Shown: positions 10,605 to 20,274 of the stretch, piece after piece
Position numbering within the stretch: the stretch's first letter is position 1
Layout of the letters: every line of letters begins with the position of its first letter
NCBI RefSeq assembly: GCF_000186865.1
Contig: NW_008705561.1
Coordinates: 2,917,494-2,981,493, forward strand
Reading direction: 5' to 3'
Length of the DNA stretch: 64,000 nt
Origin: Aureococcus anophagefferens
Taxonomy: Eukaryota; Sar; Pelagophyceae; Pelagomonadales; Pelagomonadaceae
Position numbers and translations under genes: made by a program
Notes under the pieces: model-generated
Databases searched by the model: none
The model's input: the letters and a program-made list of their open reading frames with translations, nothing else
Told to the model about the DNA's origin: nothing

Positions 10605-12590
10605 TTAGAACTCCCCCCGGTCCCGCGCGCGCTCGCGCTCGGCGACCTGCTCCTTGTAGAGGACGCGGTCGGCTTCGGAGAGGTGGCACAGGTCCGGCAA
10701 CTCGAACTTGACGTCCGCCGCCTCGCCGACCCAGCGCATCATGGGCTGGACCTTGGCGACGCCCGAGTAGAACTTGTAGGGCGGCCGCTTGTCGTGCGCG
10801 GGCAGGAGGACGAGCGTCGGCAGCTCCGCGGCGGAGACCGCGCCGTCGAGGGGCGGCGCCTCGCGCGTCACGTCGAAGCGCGCGACGACCAAACTCTCGA
10901 CGGCCATGTCGTGGAACCGCTCGGCGAGCTTCTTGTAGTAGACGGCCATGTGCGCGCACGGCGCGCACCCCTCCTCGTGGAACATGACGAGGACGTCGCG
11001 GTCCGGCCGGTCGGCGACGCTCGAGAAGTTCCGCGCGTCGAGGACGACGACGTGGTCCGCGAAGCCCCGGCGCGCGACGCCCGCGGAGGCGGCGCCGAAC
11101 TGCTCCGAGACGCCGACGGTCTCCGCGGGCGCGGCCTTGCGGGGCTTGCGCTTCGCGTCGAAGGCCGGCGCGACGACGTTGTTTACGTTCGCCACGGCGA
11201 AGGCGTCGCTGTCGGCCCGGGAGCGCAGCTTCCGCCCGAGGAACGCCGCGCAGAATTCGCGGATCGCGCGGCGCTCGAGCGGCAAGGCTTCCGGGAACGG
11301 CGCGACGACGCCCCGCTCGTTCGTGTTGAAGGCCAGCGCCGGCAGCTTCTCCTTCCCGCCGAACAGGCCCAGCCCGCGCATGCGGTCCGCGTGGGCGACG
11401 CCGTCGATGTACGCGAACGCGACGCGGTCGCGGAACGACTCGTCCTTCTGCGCCGCGCGCAGCTCCTCGACGAGGTCGTTGTTGAAGAGGCCGCCGGACC
11501 GGCCGCCGACGAAGGGCGCGCCGTCGTCGTCGCTCGCGTGGCCCGAGAGGTCGAGGAAGAGGAGCAGCATGGGCCGCAGCAGCTTCTCGTAGCGCGCGAA
11601 GTTTAGCGCCGTGAGCCGGCCGACGGCGGGCAGCGACCGCGCGTCGACCCAGCCGCCGAGGGGCTCGTCCATGGCGTCGAGGACGGCCGACGACGGGGCG
11701 TCGCGCCCCTTGGCGAGGACGACGCCCGGCGCGCGGTCCACGAGCTTCGCGTCCACCAGCGCGCGCGAGATGCGAGAGTCGGCGACGGCGCCGAAGTAGA
11801 CGTCGTGGCGGTGCTGCTGCGCCGCGGCGACGTCGGCGAAGTCGGCGTACTCGTCCTCCTCGACGCCGTCGGCGTCGCTGAAGACGCCCAGGACGAACGC
11901 GGACGTCGCGGGCCGAAATCCGAGGTCCGTCGCGTCGTCGTTCGGCGCCGCGCCCTCCTCGGCCGCGTAGGCGTCGCGCGCCGCCGCCGCGGCGTCGTCG
12001 GCGAGGCCCAGGAAGGCGACGACGTCCTCGAGCGTCTCGAGGGCCGCGACGGGCGGCCCCTTGAGCTTCCGCGCGAACGCGACGAGGCCGTCCTCGGAAT
12101 GGACGCCCTGGTACGGCCGCGGCGCGTCGCCCCGGCGGTACGCGACGACCTGCGGGAGCGTCGACAGGCCGAGCTCGCCGAGGCGCTCGCGCAGGGCCGG
12201 CTCGTCGCCGTCGGCGCGCAGCAGGGGCACCTTGAGCCGCCGGAGCTCCGCCGCGGCCGCCGCGTACGCGGTCTCCGCGGCGATGCACTTGTGGCAGGAC
12301 CGGCTCGAGAAGCCGACGAGCACGAGGGGCAGTTTCTTCAGCGCCTTCGTCCAGTTCTTGCCCGTGACGTTGAAGTGGCCGCCGCTGAGGATCGGGAGGA
12401 ACGACGCGCCGGCGGCCAGGGCGTGGCCGCAGTCGTCGCCGTGGTAGCCGGGCTCGCAGGTGCACATGAAGTCGCGGCACGTGCCGTGGCCGCTGCACCC
12501 GTTGAAGCAGATCGAGCCCTCCTCGAGCTCGCTGCGCGTGGCGACGAGCATCAGCGCCAGCGTCGCGAGGCGCGTTCGCCGCCGCGCCAT
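10605..12590 (-). CDS. PDI-like secretory protein with EGF-like module and two thioredoxin-type CxxC sites
   Basis: 661 aa. Signal peptide about residues 1-20 (RLATLALMLVATRS). An EGF-like module follows (CFNGCSGHGTC, then CTCEPGYHGDDC). The first thioredoxin-like domain has CHKC at 99-102 (LVGFSSRSCHKC). A long middle region holds probable redox-inactive thioredoxin folds. A last domain carries CAPC near residue 541 (MFHEEGCAPCAHM) with PTLVLLPAHDK as the cis-Pro region. This suits thiol-disulfide exchange in the ER lumen or secretory pathway. The C-terminus is RGEF, not KDEL/HDEL, so ER retention is not evident. Confidence 0.75.
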   Translation of the reverse strand: MARRRTRLATLALMLVATRSELEEGSICFNGCSGHGTCRDFMCTCEPGYHGDDCGHALAAGASFLPILSGGHFNVTGKNWTKALKKLPLVLVGFSSRSCHKCIAAETAYAAAAAELRRLKVPLLRADGDEPALRERLGELGLSTLPQVVAYRRGDAPRPYQGVHSEDGLVAFARKLKGPPVAALETLEDVVAFLGLADDAAAAARDAYAAEEGAAPNDDATDLGFRPATSAFVLGVFSDADGVEEDEYADFADVAAAQQHRHDVYFGAVADSRISRALVDAKLVDRAPGVVLAKGRDAPSSAVLDAMDEPLGGWVDARSLPAVGRLTALNFARYEKLLRPMLLLFLDLSGHASDDDGAPFVGGRSGGLFNNDLVEELRAAQKDESFRDRVAFAYIDGVAHADRMRGLGLFGGKEKLPALAFNTNERGVVAPFPEALPLERRAIREFCAAFLGRKLRSRADSDAFAVANVNNVVAPAFDAKRKPRKAAPAETVGVSEQFGAASAGVARRGFADHVVVLDARNFSSVADRPDRDVLVMFHEEGCAPCAHMAVYYKKLAERFHDMAVESLVVARFDVTREAPPLDGAVSAAELPTLVLLPAHDKRPPYKFYSGVAKVQPMMRWVGEAADVKFELPDLCHLSEADRVLYKEQVAERERARDRGEF

Positions 12591-12912
12591 CTCGTCCTTG
12601 TGGCAAAGACGATGTTGCCGCCTCCCTAACTGCGACGGTGATGTTGTATCTTGTGTTGCATGCGAGGTTACGGCCCGCGGCAGCGCCCTCTCTGAGAGAG
12701 CTCTCTGGTCTGGGCGGCCTTGCCGTCCTTCGGGGCCGCCGCCGGGCTCGTCGTCGTGGAGGCGCGGACGGTCGCCGCGCCGGTCCTCGTCCGAGGGGCA
12801 GCGTCGCGGCGCGCGCGCCGGCGCCGCGCGGGCCTCGCACGCGTGCTCCTCGACCGACACACCCCCGCCGCCGCCTAGCGCGCCGGGCCGCGGCGTCCAA
12901 GAAAGACCCGAC
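12591..12912. promoter_or_regulatory. Intergenic region between divergent PDI-like and K+ channel genes
   Basis: 322 bp lie between the start codons of two divergent genes, so both promoters should be here. I see no TATA box, no conserved repeat, no RNA gene and no coding remnant. The half nearest the PDI gene is less GC-rich than the other half. Confidence 0.35.
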
Positions 12913-15467
12913 ATGGTGCTCTCGCCGGACTATTCGAACCGCGCCCTCGCGGCGGGCCTGCGGCGGGAGCAGAAGATGGCGCGGCGGCCGACGAATCCCA
13001 TGGAGCTGTCCGTGAGCGACGCCGCCTCGCTCGGCCGGATCAGCCACGCGCAGACGCAGGCGCGGCGCCAGCAGAGCAACGTGATCCGGCCGACGTCCTT
13101 GAACCGGAAGACGGAGCGGCGCTACAGTAAGGTGCACCACCACGCGGCGCCGAAGGCGAGCCAGCGGACCATGGTCAACAGCCTGCGCGCGATGCACGAG
13201 GAGAAGAGCGAGCTCGAGCACCAGGAGACCGCGTCCTTCAGCCGGGAGACCCTCAAGCAGATCTCCGTGATCCGCACGCGGCTGCGCCACGACACGTCCC
13301 ACGTCCTCGACCCTTCGGGCCCCTACATGCGCCGCTGGGATCTGGTGACGACGTTCTGCCTCGTCTTCACGGCGATCGTGACGCCCGTGGAGGTGGGCTT
13401 CGTCGTCCAGGCGCGGCCGAACCCGCGCACGCCCCTCTTCTGGATCAACCGGGCCATCGACTGTGTGTTCCTCAAGGACATCGTGCTGAACTTCAACCTG
13501 GCGTACGTCGACGACACGAAGGGCAACATGCTCGTGAAGAGTCGGCGCACGATCGCGAAAAGGTACGTGCGGTCCTGGTTCGCCGTCGACTTCATCTCGA
13601 CGCTGCCCTTCGAGGTCGTGACCATGCTCGCGGGGGACACGGAGCGGCTCAAGGGGCTGAAGATGATCCGCATGATCCGATTGTTGCGGTTGTTGAAGCT
13701 CGCGCGCGTGATCCGCGCGTCGCGCATCGTGAGCCGCTGGGAGAGCTCCTTCTCCGTGTCCTACGCCCACCTGACGGTCATGCGCCTCGGGCTCCTGTTG
13801 ACGACGGTCGCCCACTGGATGGCCTGCCTCTGGGGGCTCAGCGCGACGTCCGCGGTCCGCGACGACCAGTGGACGTGGATCAAGGGGCAGGAAAAGGGTG
13901 ATTCAAGGTCGCTTCAACATGAGTGTTCCGCGCGCGCGCGTTCCGGAAAAAGCATCCATGCTTCGAGACCGTTCCGAGAGATGATCGCTCGTCCAAAAAT
14001 TAGCCGAAACGAGAGGAAAACGACCGAGATAGGAGCCTTTGAAGTTGGAAATTTCGCACTCTTTTCCTGCCCAGGTGGATCAAGCAGCTCGAGCACAGCA
14101 AGCGCGACGCGGACGGCAACAAGCAGTTCCACGGCGCGTCGGTGGCCGACTGCTACTTCGCGTCGCTCTACTTCACGGTCTACACGATCACGTCCGTGGG
14201 CTACGGCGACATCAACCCCGTGAACCGCACGGAGATGGTCGTGAACACCCTTTTTATAGTGACGGGAGCGATCATCTGGGCCTACATCATCGGCAACTTC
14301 GCGTCGCTGCTGTCGACCGTGGACGTCTACGGCGCCCAGTTCCGCCAGTCCATGGACGAGCTCAACGTGATGATGGCGGAGCGCAACTTCCCCGTGTCGC
14401 TGCGGAAGCGGTGCCGCACGTTCTTCCGCCAGTCGCGGAACATGGCGCGCGTCGCCAACTACCGCAAGCTCGAGGGCATGATGTCCTACGCGCTGCGGGG
14501 CGAGGCGGCCGCGGCGAACAACCTGATGTGGCTGAAGCGCGTGTGGTACCTCTCGAGCGCGACGACGTCGTGCGTCGTCGAGATCTCGCAGTGTTTAGGC
14601 CAGATGACCTTCGCGCCGTTGGAGGTCGTCGACATCGCCCACACGCTCTTCGTGCTCCGGCGGGGCATCGCGTCGAAGCGGGGCATCCCCTTCTCCAAGG
14701 GCACGGTCTGGGGCGAGGACTTCGTGCTGAAGCGGCTGGATTTGGCGGACTCGGCGTGCGCGTGCGCGCTGACCTACATCGAGGTGCTGAGCCTCGCCGC
14801 CGCGGACCTGTACCGCATCTTGCGGTATTTCCCCGCGGAGCTCGCGCGCGTGCGCTTCGCCGTCGCCTTCTACACGGTCAAGAGCTGCCTCATCCGCCTC
14901 GGCCGGGAGCACCACCGCCGCGCGATGGTCGAGGCGGGCCTGGACCCGGACGAGGAGGACAGCAAGAAGGTCAGCGCCTTCGAGCACCTCTACATGCGCA
15001 AGGGCCACAAGATCGCCGCGCACACGTCGTCCATGGCCGAGGTCCGCCCGTCCGTGATCCTGAATCCCGTCAAGGTCGCGCCCGGCCGCCAGTCGGACGC
15101 GCCGCCGCCCGCGTCGAACTTCGAGATCGCCAAGCTCGCCCAGACCGTCGAGAGCCTCGACGCCAAGCTCGACGCGCTCGTGGCCCGGCTCGACGGAGCC
15201 GCGCCCGCGGCGCCCGCGGCCGGCGGCGGCGGCGGCGGCGACGCGGGCCCCGCCGTCGGGGCCCAGGACCTCGACCGCCACGCGCAGGAGACCTTCGGCT
15301 TCGGCGCCTTCACCAACCAGGCGGCCCTCGGCGAGGGGCGCGTCGTCCGGCGATTCACGGGCCGGGGATCCATGGTCGCGAGCCGGCCCGCGATCAAGGC
15401 CATCGAGGAGACCAAGGCCGCGGAGAAGCGCCGGCGCACGCGGCGGTCCTCCTTCCTGCCCTCGTAA
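12913..15467 (+). CDS. Voltage-gated K+ channel of the EAG/KCNH-HCN type with degenerate CNBD
   Basis: 784 aa from exons 12913..13874 and 14075..15467. The six-segment core starts near residue 142 (RWDLVTTFCLVFTAIVTPVE). S4 is at 251-270 (MIRMIRLLRLLKLARVIRAS) with regularly spaced Arg/Lys. S5 is near 290-310 and the selectivity filter SVGYGD is at 361-366, indicating K+ selectivity. After S6 and a C-linker there is a cyclic-nucleotide-binding-like fold (FAPLEVVDIAHTLF, then WGEDFVL near the phosphate-binding cassette), which may not bind ligand. The C-terminal tail is coiled-coil plus a poly-Gly run. The introner lies between S5 and the pore helix; splicing restores DDQWTWIKQLEHS. Located at plasma or internal membrane. 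Confidence 0.85.
13883..14074 (+). mobile_element. Introner element C, family 1
   Basis: A 192-bp element between copies of GTGGATCA at 13875-13882 and 14075-14082. Inverted ends are GGGCAGGAAAAGGGTG and the complement of CTCTTTTCCTGCCC. The intron 13875..14074 is 200 nt. Here the duplication begins with GT, giving a canonical GT-AG intron. Confidence 0.92.
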
Positions 15468-15608
15468 AAGTCTGTGTGCTCTAACAAGAGTGGGGAGCAG
15501 CGCACGCGGGCGAGGACGTCTTCGCGGTGGACGAGCCGAGGGGACCTTAGAATGGAGTAACCTTACCGTGCAGGTGCCCCTGCCCCGGCGGAAGCGCCGT
15601 CCCGGAAC

Positions 15609-16877
15609 TCAAGACGTAAAGTCGCCGACCGTCGGCCGCTCGAGGTCCGCGAAGCTCGCAAAGGGCATGGACACGCTCCGCGTGCGGAGGCCGCAGTTGA
15701 AGTTGATCTGGCCCGCGAGCGACGCGTCGACGTGCGTGGGCATGGGCGTCGGGAACGCGCTACCAAAGGGCGGGACCGCGCCCGGGAGGCACCGCGTCGC
15801 GGCCCAGACCTCGGCCTCCGTCGCGAGGCGCGTGTCCTTGGCGACGGCCTTCTTGACCTTCTTCCAGTCGACCTTCCTGTCCGCCGGGAGCACGAGCAGG
15901 TAGAAGGCGCCGGCCTTGGTGAGGACCATGGCCTTGGCGCCGGACGCGAGCGTCGCGTCCGCCCAGCCGCCCGCGAGCCGTGCGTCGACGGACTCCTGGG
16001 ACGTGAGCGTCGGCGCGTGGACGAGGTGCTTGAAGGGCACGCGCTTCGCCTCGAAGAGCGCCAGGAGTCGCGCGTACGTTGCGGCGTCGCCCTCGTCGGC
16101 CGCGACGGGCGCGCGCGCGGCCGGCGGCGCCGCGGCGCCCCCGGCGGCCCCGACGGCGATGGCCGGCGCCGGGCGGCTGAAGACAACGCCGTTGGCCGCG
16201 CGCTCCGTCGCGACGCCGCCGCGCGCGGCGCCGACGTCGACCGGCGCGAACGCGGCCCGCGTGCCGGACGGGAAGCCGGCGAAGGCGACGGTGCCGCCGT
16301 ACTGCGCGCGGAGCGCGGGCGCGCGGGCCGAGGCGCCCGCCGCGGACCCGAGGGGCGCCGCGCCGTCGCCGCTCGCGCGGCCCGGCGGACGCGAAAACGT
16401 CGCGCGCGTCGTGTACTCGAGGGCCGCGCCGGAGAAGCGCAGCGCGGAGAACTTGGCCGTCGCGCCGACGACGATCGCCGCGGCCTTGGGCGGCGGCGCG
16501 GCTTTGGGCGCCGGCGCGGCGGCGGCCGTCGCCGCCGCGGCGTCGGCGTCGGCGGCGGCGGCCGCGGCCTCGGCCGCACGGGCCCGGAGGCTCTCGAGGC
16601 AGGCGACGACGAGGGCCTCGTCCTGGAGGTCGTGGGCGCGCTTCGCGTCGAAGAGCTCCGTCACGCCGAGCGCCGCGGCGCCCTCGAGGAAGTGGGAAAG
16701 GTTCTCGACCTGCTTCGTGTGCATGGAGCCCTTGTTGATTTTTTTCACCGTGTGGGGCCGGAGCGCGTTGATGAGCTGGCAGAGCGCGCTGCCGTCTCGC
16801 AGGCACTCCAGCAGGGGCTTCGACGCGTCGAGGTCGTGCTTCGACATCGACGCAATCCACACCTTGAGGTCGTCCAT
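15609..16877 (-). CDS. Calponin-homology domain fused to YbaK/prolyl-tRNA deacylase-type domain
   Basis: 422 aa. The start is MDDLKVWIASMSKHD at 16877, facing the divergent EF-hand gene 117 bp away. Residues 1-100 look like a CH domain (LLECLRDGSALCQLINALRP, then NLSHFLEGAAALGV). An Ala/Pro-rich linker follows. Residues about 245-415 match the YbaK/aminoacyl-tRNA deacylase fold: LLALFEAKRVPFKHLVHAPT, AKAMVLTKAGAFYLLVLPAD, then LATEAEVWAATRCLPGAVPP and FGSAFP. In that family the domain hydrolyses mischarged aminoacyl-tRNA; a CH domain binds actin or microtubules. The two together suggest a cytoskeleton-tethered editing or regulatory factor, which is inference. Confidence 0.7.
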   Translation of the reverse strand: MDDLKVWIASMSKHDLDASKPLLECLRDGSALCQLINALRPHTVKKINKGSMHTKQVENLSHFLEGAAALGVTELFDAKRAHDLQDEALVVACLESLRARAAEAAAAAADADAAAATAAAAPAPKAAPPPKAAAIVVGATAKFSALRFSGAALEYTTRATFSRPPGRASGDGAAPLGSAAGASARAPALRAQYGGTVAFAGFPSGTRAAFAPVDVGAARGGVATERAANGVVFSRPAPAIAVGAAGGAAAPPAARAPVAADEGDAATYARLLALFEAKRVPFKHLVHAPTLTSQESVDARLAGGWADATLASGAKAMVLTKAGAFYLLVLPADRKVDWKKVKKAVAKDTRLATEAEVWAATRCLPGAVPPFGSAFPTPMPTHVDASLAGQINFNCGLRTRSVSMPFASFADLERPTVGDFTS

Positions 16878-16994
16878 CGCGCCGAGAATCCCCTCGCGAT
16901 GGGGGCAGCCCGGCGTCACCGTCGGCTCGTTTCCCCCGCCTCCGAAGATTGGCCGACGAGGTGGGCAGCCCCGCCGGGCCGCCGCCGGGCCACC

Positions 16995-18316
16995 ATGGTC
17001 ATCGGCGAGTTCAAGGGCGAGTTCAAGTCGATGACGGACTACCACAACCGGTTCTGGCAGCGCAAGGACCGGGGCAAGGAGTTCGTCGGCGGCCTGCGGC
17101 GCACGATCAACCTGCCGCTGGCCGCCGACGACGACCCGGAGAACGAGGCCCACGACAAGAAGTACAAGCCGTCCGACGCGCTGCGCGAGCGCTTCCACGA
17201 GGCGAAGATCGACGCCGACGAGCGCCTCGACAACCAGTGCCGCGTGCGCTTCACGAAGCTGCGGGAGTGCCTCACCGAGGAGGCGCACTCTCATCCCAAC
17301 GGCACGGAGGTGTCCGACGACCTCAAGAACATGCGCAACGAGGGCCGCGTCGACGAGGCGGTCGAGTCGCGCATACGGAGCTACTTCGAGGTCGTCGACG
17401 ACGGCGACACGGGCTACATCGGCGCGAAGCTCCTCTTCGAGGAGCTCGAACGGTTCGGGTGCACGACGCCCGAGCACGACTTCGAGAAGCTCTTCATGCA
17501 CGAGGTCCGGAAGAAGCGGCTGTCCGTCGACGACTTCATCATCGTCGTCGCGCGGAACCCGGCCCTCGGCGACGCGCTCCAGGAGGCGCGGCTCCACGAG
17601 CGCGCGGCGGGCTACGTCGACGACGCGAAGGAGCAGGACGCTGGGCCGAAATCAAATCTTCAACCCGACTTCAATGTGAGCTTATGCAAGAGTTCTGACG
17701 CGAGTCTTTCTGTGCCTCGAGAGCTCGACGAGAGCGATCGATTCGTCCAAAAATCAGCCGAATCGACTTCGATTTGACCGAGCTAGAGAGGTTTAAGTTT
17801 GGCTGGAATAACCCAACCAGTGGTTGATTTCGGCACAGGCAGGACGCGTGCTCGCTGTGCGTGCAGCGCCACGCGCGCGTCGACGTCGAGCTCGGCAAGA
17901 AGCGCGCCCGGGCGTGGTGGAACGAGACGCTCGACGACGCCCTCGGCGAGTACGCCTGCGAGGAGGACGCCGAGGCCGTCGCGGACCGCGAGCGCCACTT
18001 CATCTCCGAGTCGACGGACGAGCGCCTCAAGGCCGCGATCAAGAAGAAGGTCGGCCTCGAGCCCGGGGCGAACCGGTTCCACGCCCTCGTGGACGAGATG
18101 AACCTCACCCACGTCACCAAGAAGCCCAAGGACATCTTCGACTGGAAGGAGGAGGTCAAGTTCATGTTCTGCGGCGTCGACGTCGACGAGGTCGCCGCGA
18201 TGACCGTGGAGGACTACCAGCGCATGGTCGACTTCCGGACCCTCGACGCCTACCGCGACCCGTCGAAGGAGTGGAAGAAGGTCAACGCGCCGGAGCAGAT
18301 GCAGGTCAACTTTTAA
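16995..18316 (+). CDS. Unrecognised protein with degenerate EF-hand, two exons
   Basis: 371 aa from exons 16995..17632 and 17839..18316. The ATG is in the strong context GCCACCATGG. The N-terminus is MVIGEFKGEFKSMTDYHNRF. Around residue 130, YFEVVDDGDTGYIGAKLLFE resembles an EF-hand loop but lacks the acidic residue at position 12. A CSLC pair occurs just after the intron. No enzyme motif is seen. The protein is acidic and basic in blocks and lacks a signal peptide, so it is probably cytosolic. It shares a short bidirectional promoter region with the CH-YbaK gene. Confidence 0.75.
17641..17838 (+). mobile_element. Introner element D, family 2
   Basis: A 198-bp element between copies of GCAGGACG at 17633-17640 and 17839-17846. 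Ends CTGGGCCGAAATCAA and the complement of CTGTGCCGAAATCAA form a 15-bp inverted repeat with one mismatch. The intron 17633..17838 is 206 nt, GC-AG. Splicing restores AKEQDACSLCV. Confidence 0.92.
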
Positions 18317-18426
18317 GCGTGTCGTGTTGAACTGCATGGTGCAGCTCAATGTGGGTTGTTCGACGCCTGACTGCGCCTGCAAAAAAATCGCTGCGCACTG
18401 CCGCGAAGATCGCGCCGGCCCTTGCG

Positions 18427-20103
18427 ATGCTCCGAAGCGTGGTCGCCCTCGCCATCGTGGCAGCGTGCGCCTCCTTCGACGCGCCCGTCGTCGACCTCGA
18501 CGCGCTCGACGGCGCCCAGGCGCGCCAGGCGCTGGCCTCCGTGGGCGCCCTCGCCGTGCGCGTCGAGGGCCTCGCGGCGGCCCGCGCGGCGGCCTTCGAG
18601 GGCCTCGACGCGTGCCTCGCGGCCGCGCCGGCCGCGCGCGAGATCGCGCTCGCCGACGGGCGCACGCGGCGGTCCGCGGGCGCGGGCTTCGAGAACGGCG
18701 TCCCTCGCGAGGACCTCGCGCCGTGCGGCGGCCGCGCGGCGCCGCTGCGGGCCGCGGTCCTCGCCGCGAGCCGCGGCGTCGCGGCGGCGCTCGACGGCGG
18801 GCCGACGGGCTTCGGCGGCGCGCTGAAGCGCGACGCCGCGCGCGCGCCCGCGTACCGCACGCTCGCCGCCGTCGTCGACGGAGGCCAGCACCTCGAGCAC
18901 CTCCACGCCTACTACGGCGCCGGGGCGCCGGCGGCGGCCCCCGCGCTCGCGGCCCACCTCGATGGCGGCGTCTTCGTCGCCATGGTCACCGGCGACGGCG
19001 CCGCGGCGCTGACCTTGGAGCTCCCGAACGGCGAGGCCGCGCCTTTAAAGTGGGACGCGGCGTCGTGCGTCCTCGTCCTCGCCGGCGGCGGCTCCGACTG
19101 GTTCGACTGGGGCGGCGCCGCCCCGGCGCTCAAGCCCGCGGCGCACGGCCTCGCGCTCGGGCTGAAAGAGGGCGCGTCGCGCGCGTGGTACGGGCTGATG
19201 GTGCTGCCGCCGAACGACGCTCTGGTCGCGGGCCGGCGCTACGACGCGTTCCGCGCGGGCGCGGGCGCCGCCGTCGCCGCGGGCGACGGCGCGGGCTGCG
19301 GCTCGACGGGCCGCCGCCTCGCGTCGCCGGACGCGGAGAGCTGCGAGACGCAGGACGGCGCGTCGGGAGTCATGTGCTGGCTCCAGTGCATGGCCGTGTC
19401 CTGCGGCGACGCCGAGGCCGCCGCCTGCGTCGACGGCGACACGCTCGAGGTCGTCGCCGGCGACGAGCACTGCCCGAACCACGGCGCCTGCGAGCCCGTG
19501 TGCCTCGACGCCGCCGGCGCCGTGCCCGCGAATTTCACGGCCCGAGACGACGGCGGCGGCTTCTGCGTCGGCGACGGCCAGGACATGCACATGGACGGCT
19601 TCCGGAGCTCCTTCGAGAAGCACGCGCCGGCCTGCGTGAACCTCTACGTGACGGACTGGACGCTCAATTCCGCGGGCAAGTACGCGGCCGGCGCGCTCGC
19701 GGCGTTTTCCGTGGGGCTCGCGGTCGAGGCGCTCTCGCGCTACCGCAAGAAGCTCTACGCGGCGCGGGCCGCCGCGGCGTCGAAGACCCAAGTCACGGCG
19801 CTCCTCGTCGCGGCCCACTTCCTCCAGGTCGTGCTCGGCTACCTCGCCATGTTCGCCGCGATGACCTACGCCGTGGAATTGTTCGCGGCCGTCTGCGTCG
19901 GCGCGACGGCGGGCTACGCGCTCTTCCACCTCGACGCCGAGCCGGGGCCCACGGACCCCTGCTGCCAGGCGCAGACCCTCGAGCTCGCGGCCGCGCCGGA
20001 GAACCACGACAGACTCGGCGACAAGGGCAACGCCGCGGCCGCCGTCGCGCCCGACGAGCCCGCGCCCTGCTGCTGCGACGACTTCGGCCTCGAGGAGGCG
20101 TGA
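18427..20103 (+). CDS. Oxygenase-like ectodomain fused to Ctr-type copper transporter
   Basis: 558 aa with an N-terminal signal (MLRSVVALAIVAACASF). Residues about 20-275 resemble the isopenicillin-N-synthase/2-oxoglutarate oxygenase fold: DLDALDGAQARQALASVGAL at the start, AAHLDGGVFVAMVTGD as a possible H-x-D, and a late RAWYGLMVLPPNDAL. A Cys-rich linker follows (SCETQDGASGVMCWLQCMA). From residue 385 there is a Ctr domain: the Met-rich start GQDMHMDGFRSSF, a first membrane segment near YAAGALAAFSVGLAVEAL, then LVAAHFLQVVLGYLAMFAAM and a third segment ending in GATAGYALFHL. Ctr proteins import Cu(I). The C-terminus holds Cys pairs (PCCCDDF) that may bind copper. Confidence 0.7.
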   Translation: MLRSVVALAIVAACASFDAPVVDLDALDGAQARQALASVGALAVRVEGLAAARAAAFEGLDACLAAAPAAREIALADGRTRRSAGAGFENGVPREDLAPCGGRAAPLRAAVLAASRGVAAALDGGPTGFGGALKRDAARAPAYRTLAAVVDGGQHLEHLHAYYGAGAPAAAPALAAHLDGGVFVAMVTGDGAAALTLELPNGEAAPLKWDAASCVLVLAGGGSDWFDWGGAAPALKPAAHGLALGLKEGASRAWYGLMVLPPNDALVAGRRYDAFRAGAGAAVAAGDGAGCGSTGRRLASPDAESCETQDGASGVMCWLQCMAVSCGDAEAAACVDGDTLEVVAGDEHCPNHGACEPVCLDAAGAVPANFTARDDGGGFCVGDGQDMHMDGFRSSFEKHAPACVNLYVTDWTLNSAGKYAAGALAAFSVGLAVEALSRYRKKLYAARAAAASKTQVTALLVAAHFLQVVLGYLAMFAAMTYAVELFAAVCVGATAGYALFHLDAEPGPTDPCCQAQTLELAAAPENHDRLGDKGNAAAAVAPDEPAPCCCDDFGLEEA

Positions 20104-20274
20104 TCGTTCGGCGATTTAAGGGGAGTTGTGTGCTCTCTGCGGTTGTTCCTGGGCGGGCGACGAGGCGTGCGGCGGCGCAGGCGCGTCGAGCCTCGAGGAC
20201 GTCGTCGAGGATCGTCGAGTATTTTGCCTCTGGCCGAGCCGCTGAGTGATCTGATCGAACGAATAAGCGTGAGC

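Noticed and set aside
9472..13815. Minus-strand ORF of 1447 codons
   Set aside because: Runs antisense to the hydrolase-like and K+ channel genes and out of frame with the PDI-like gene; no domain.
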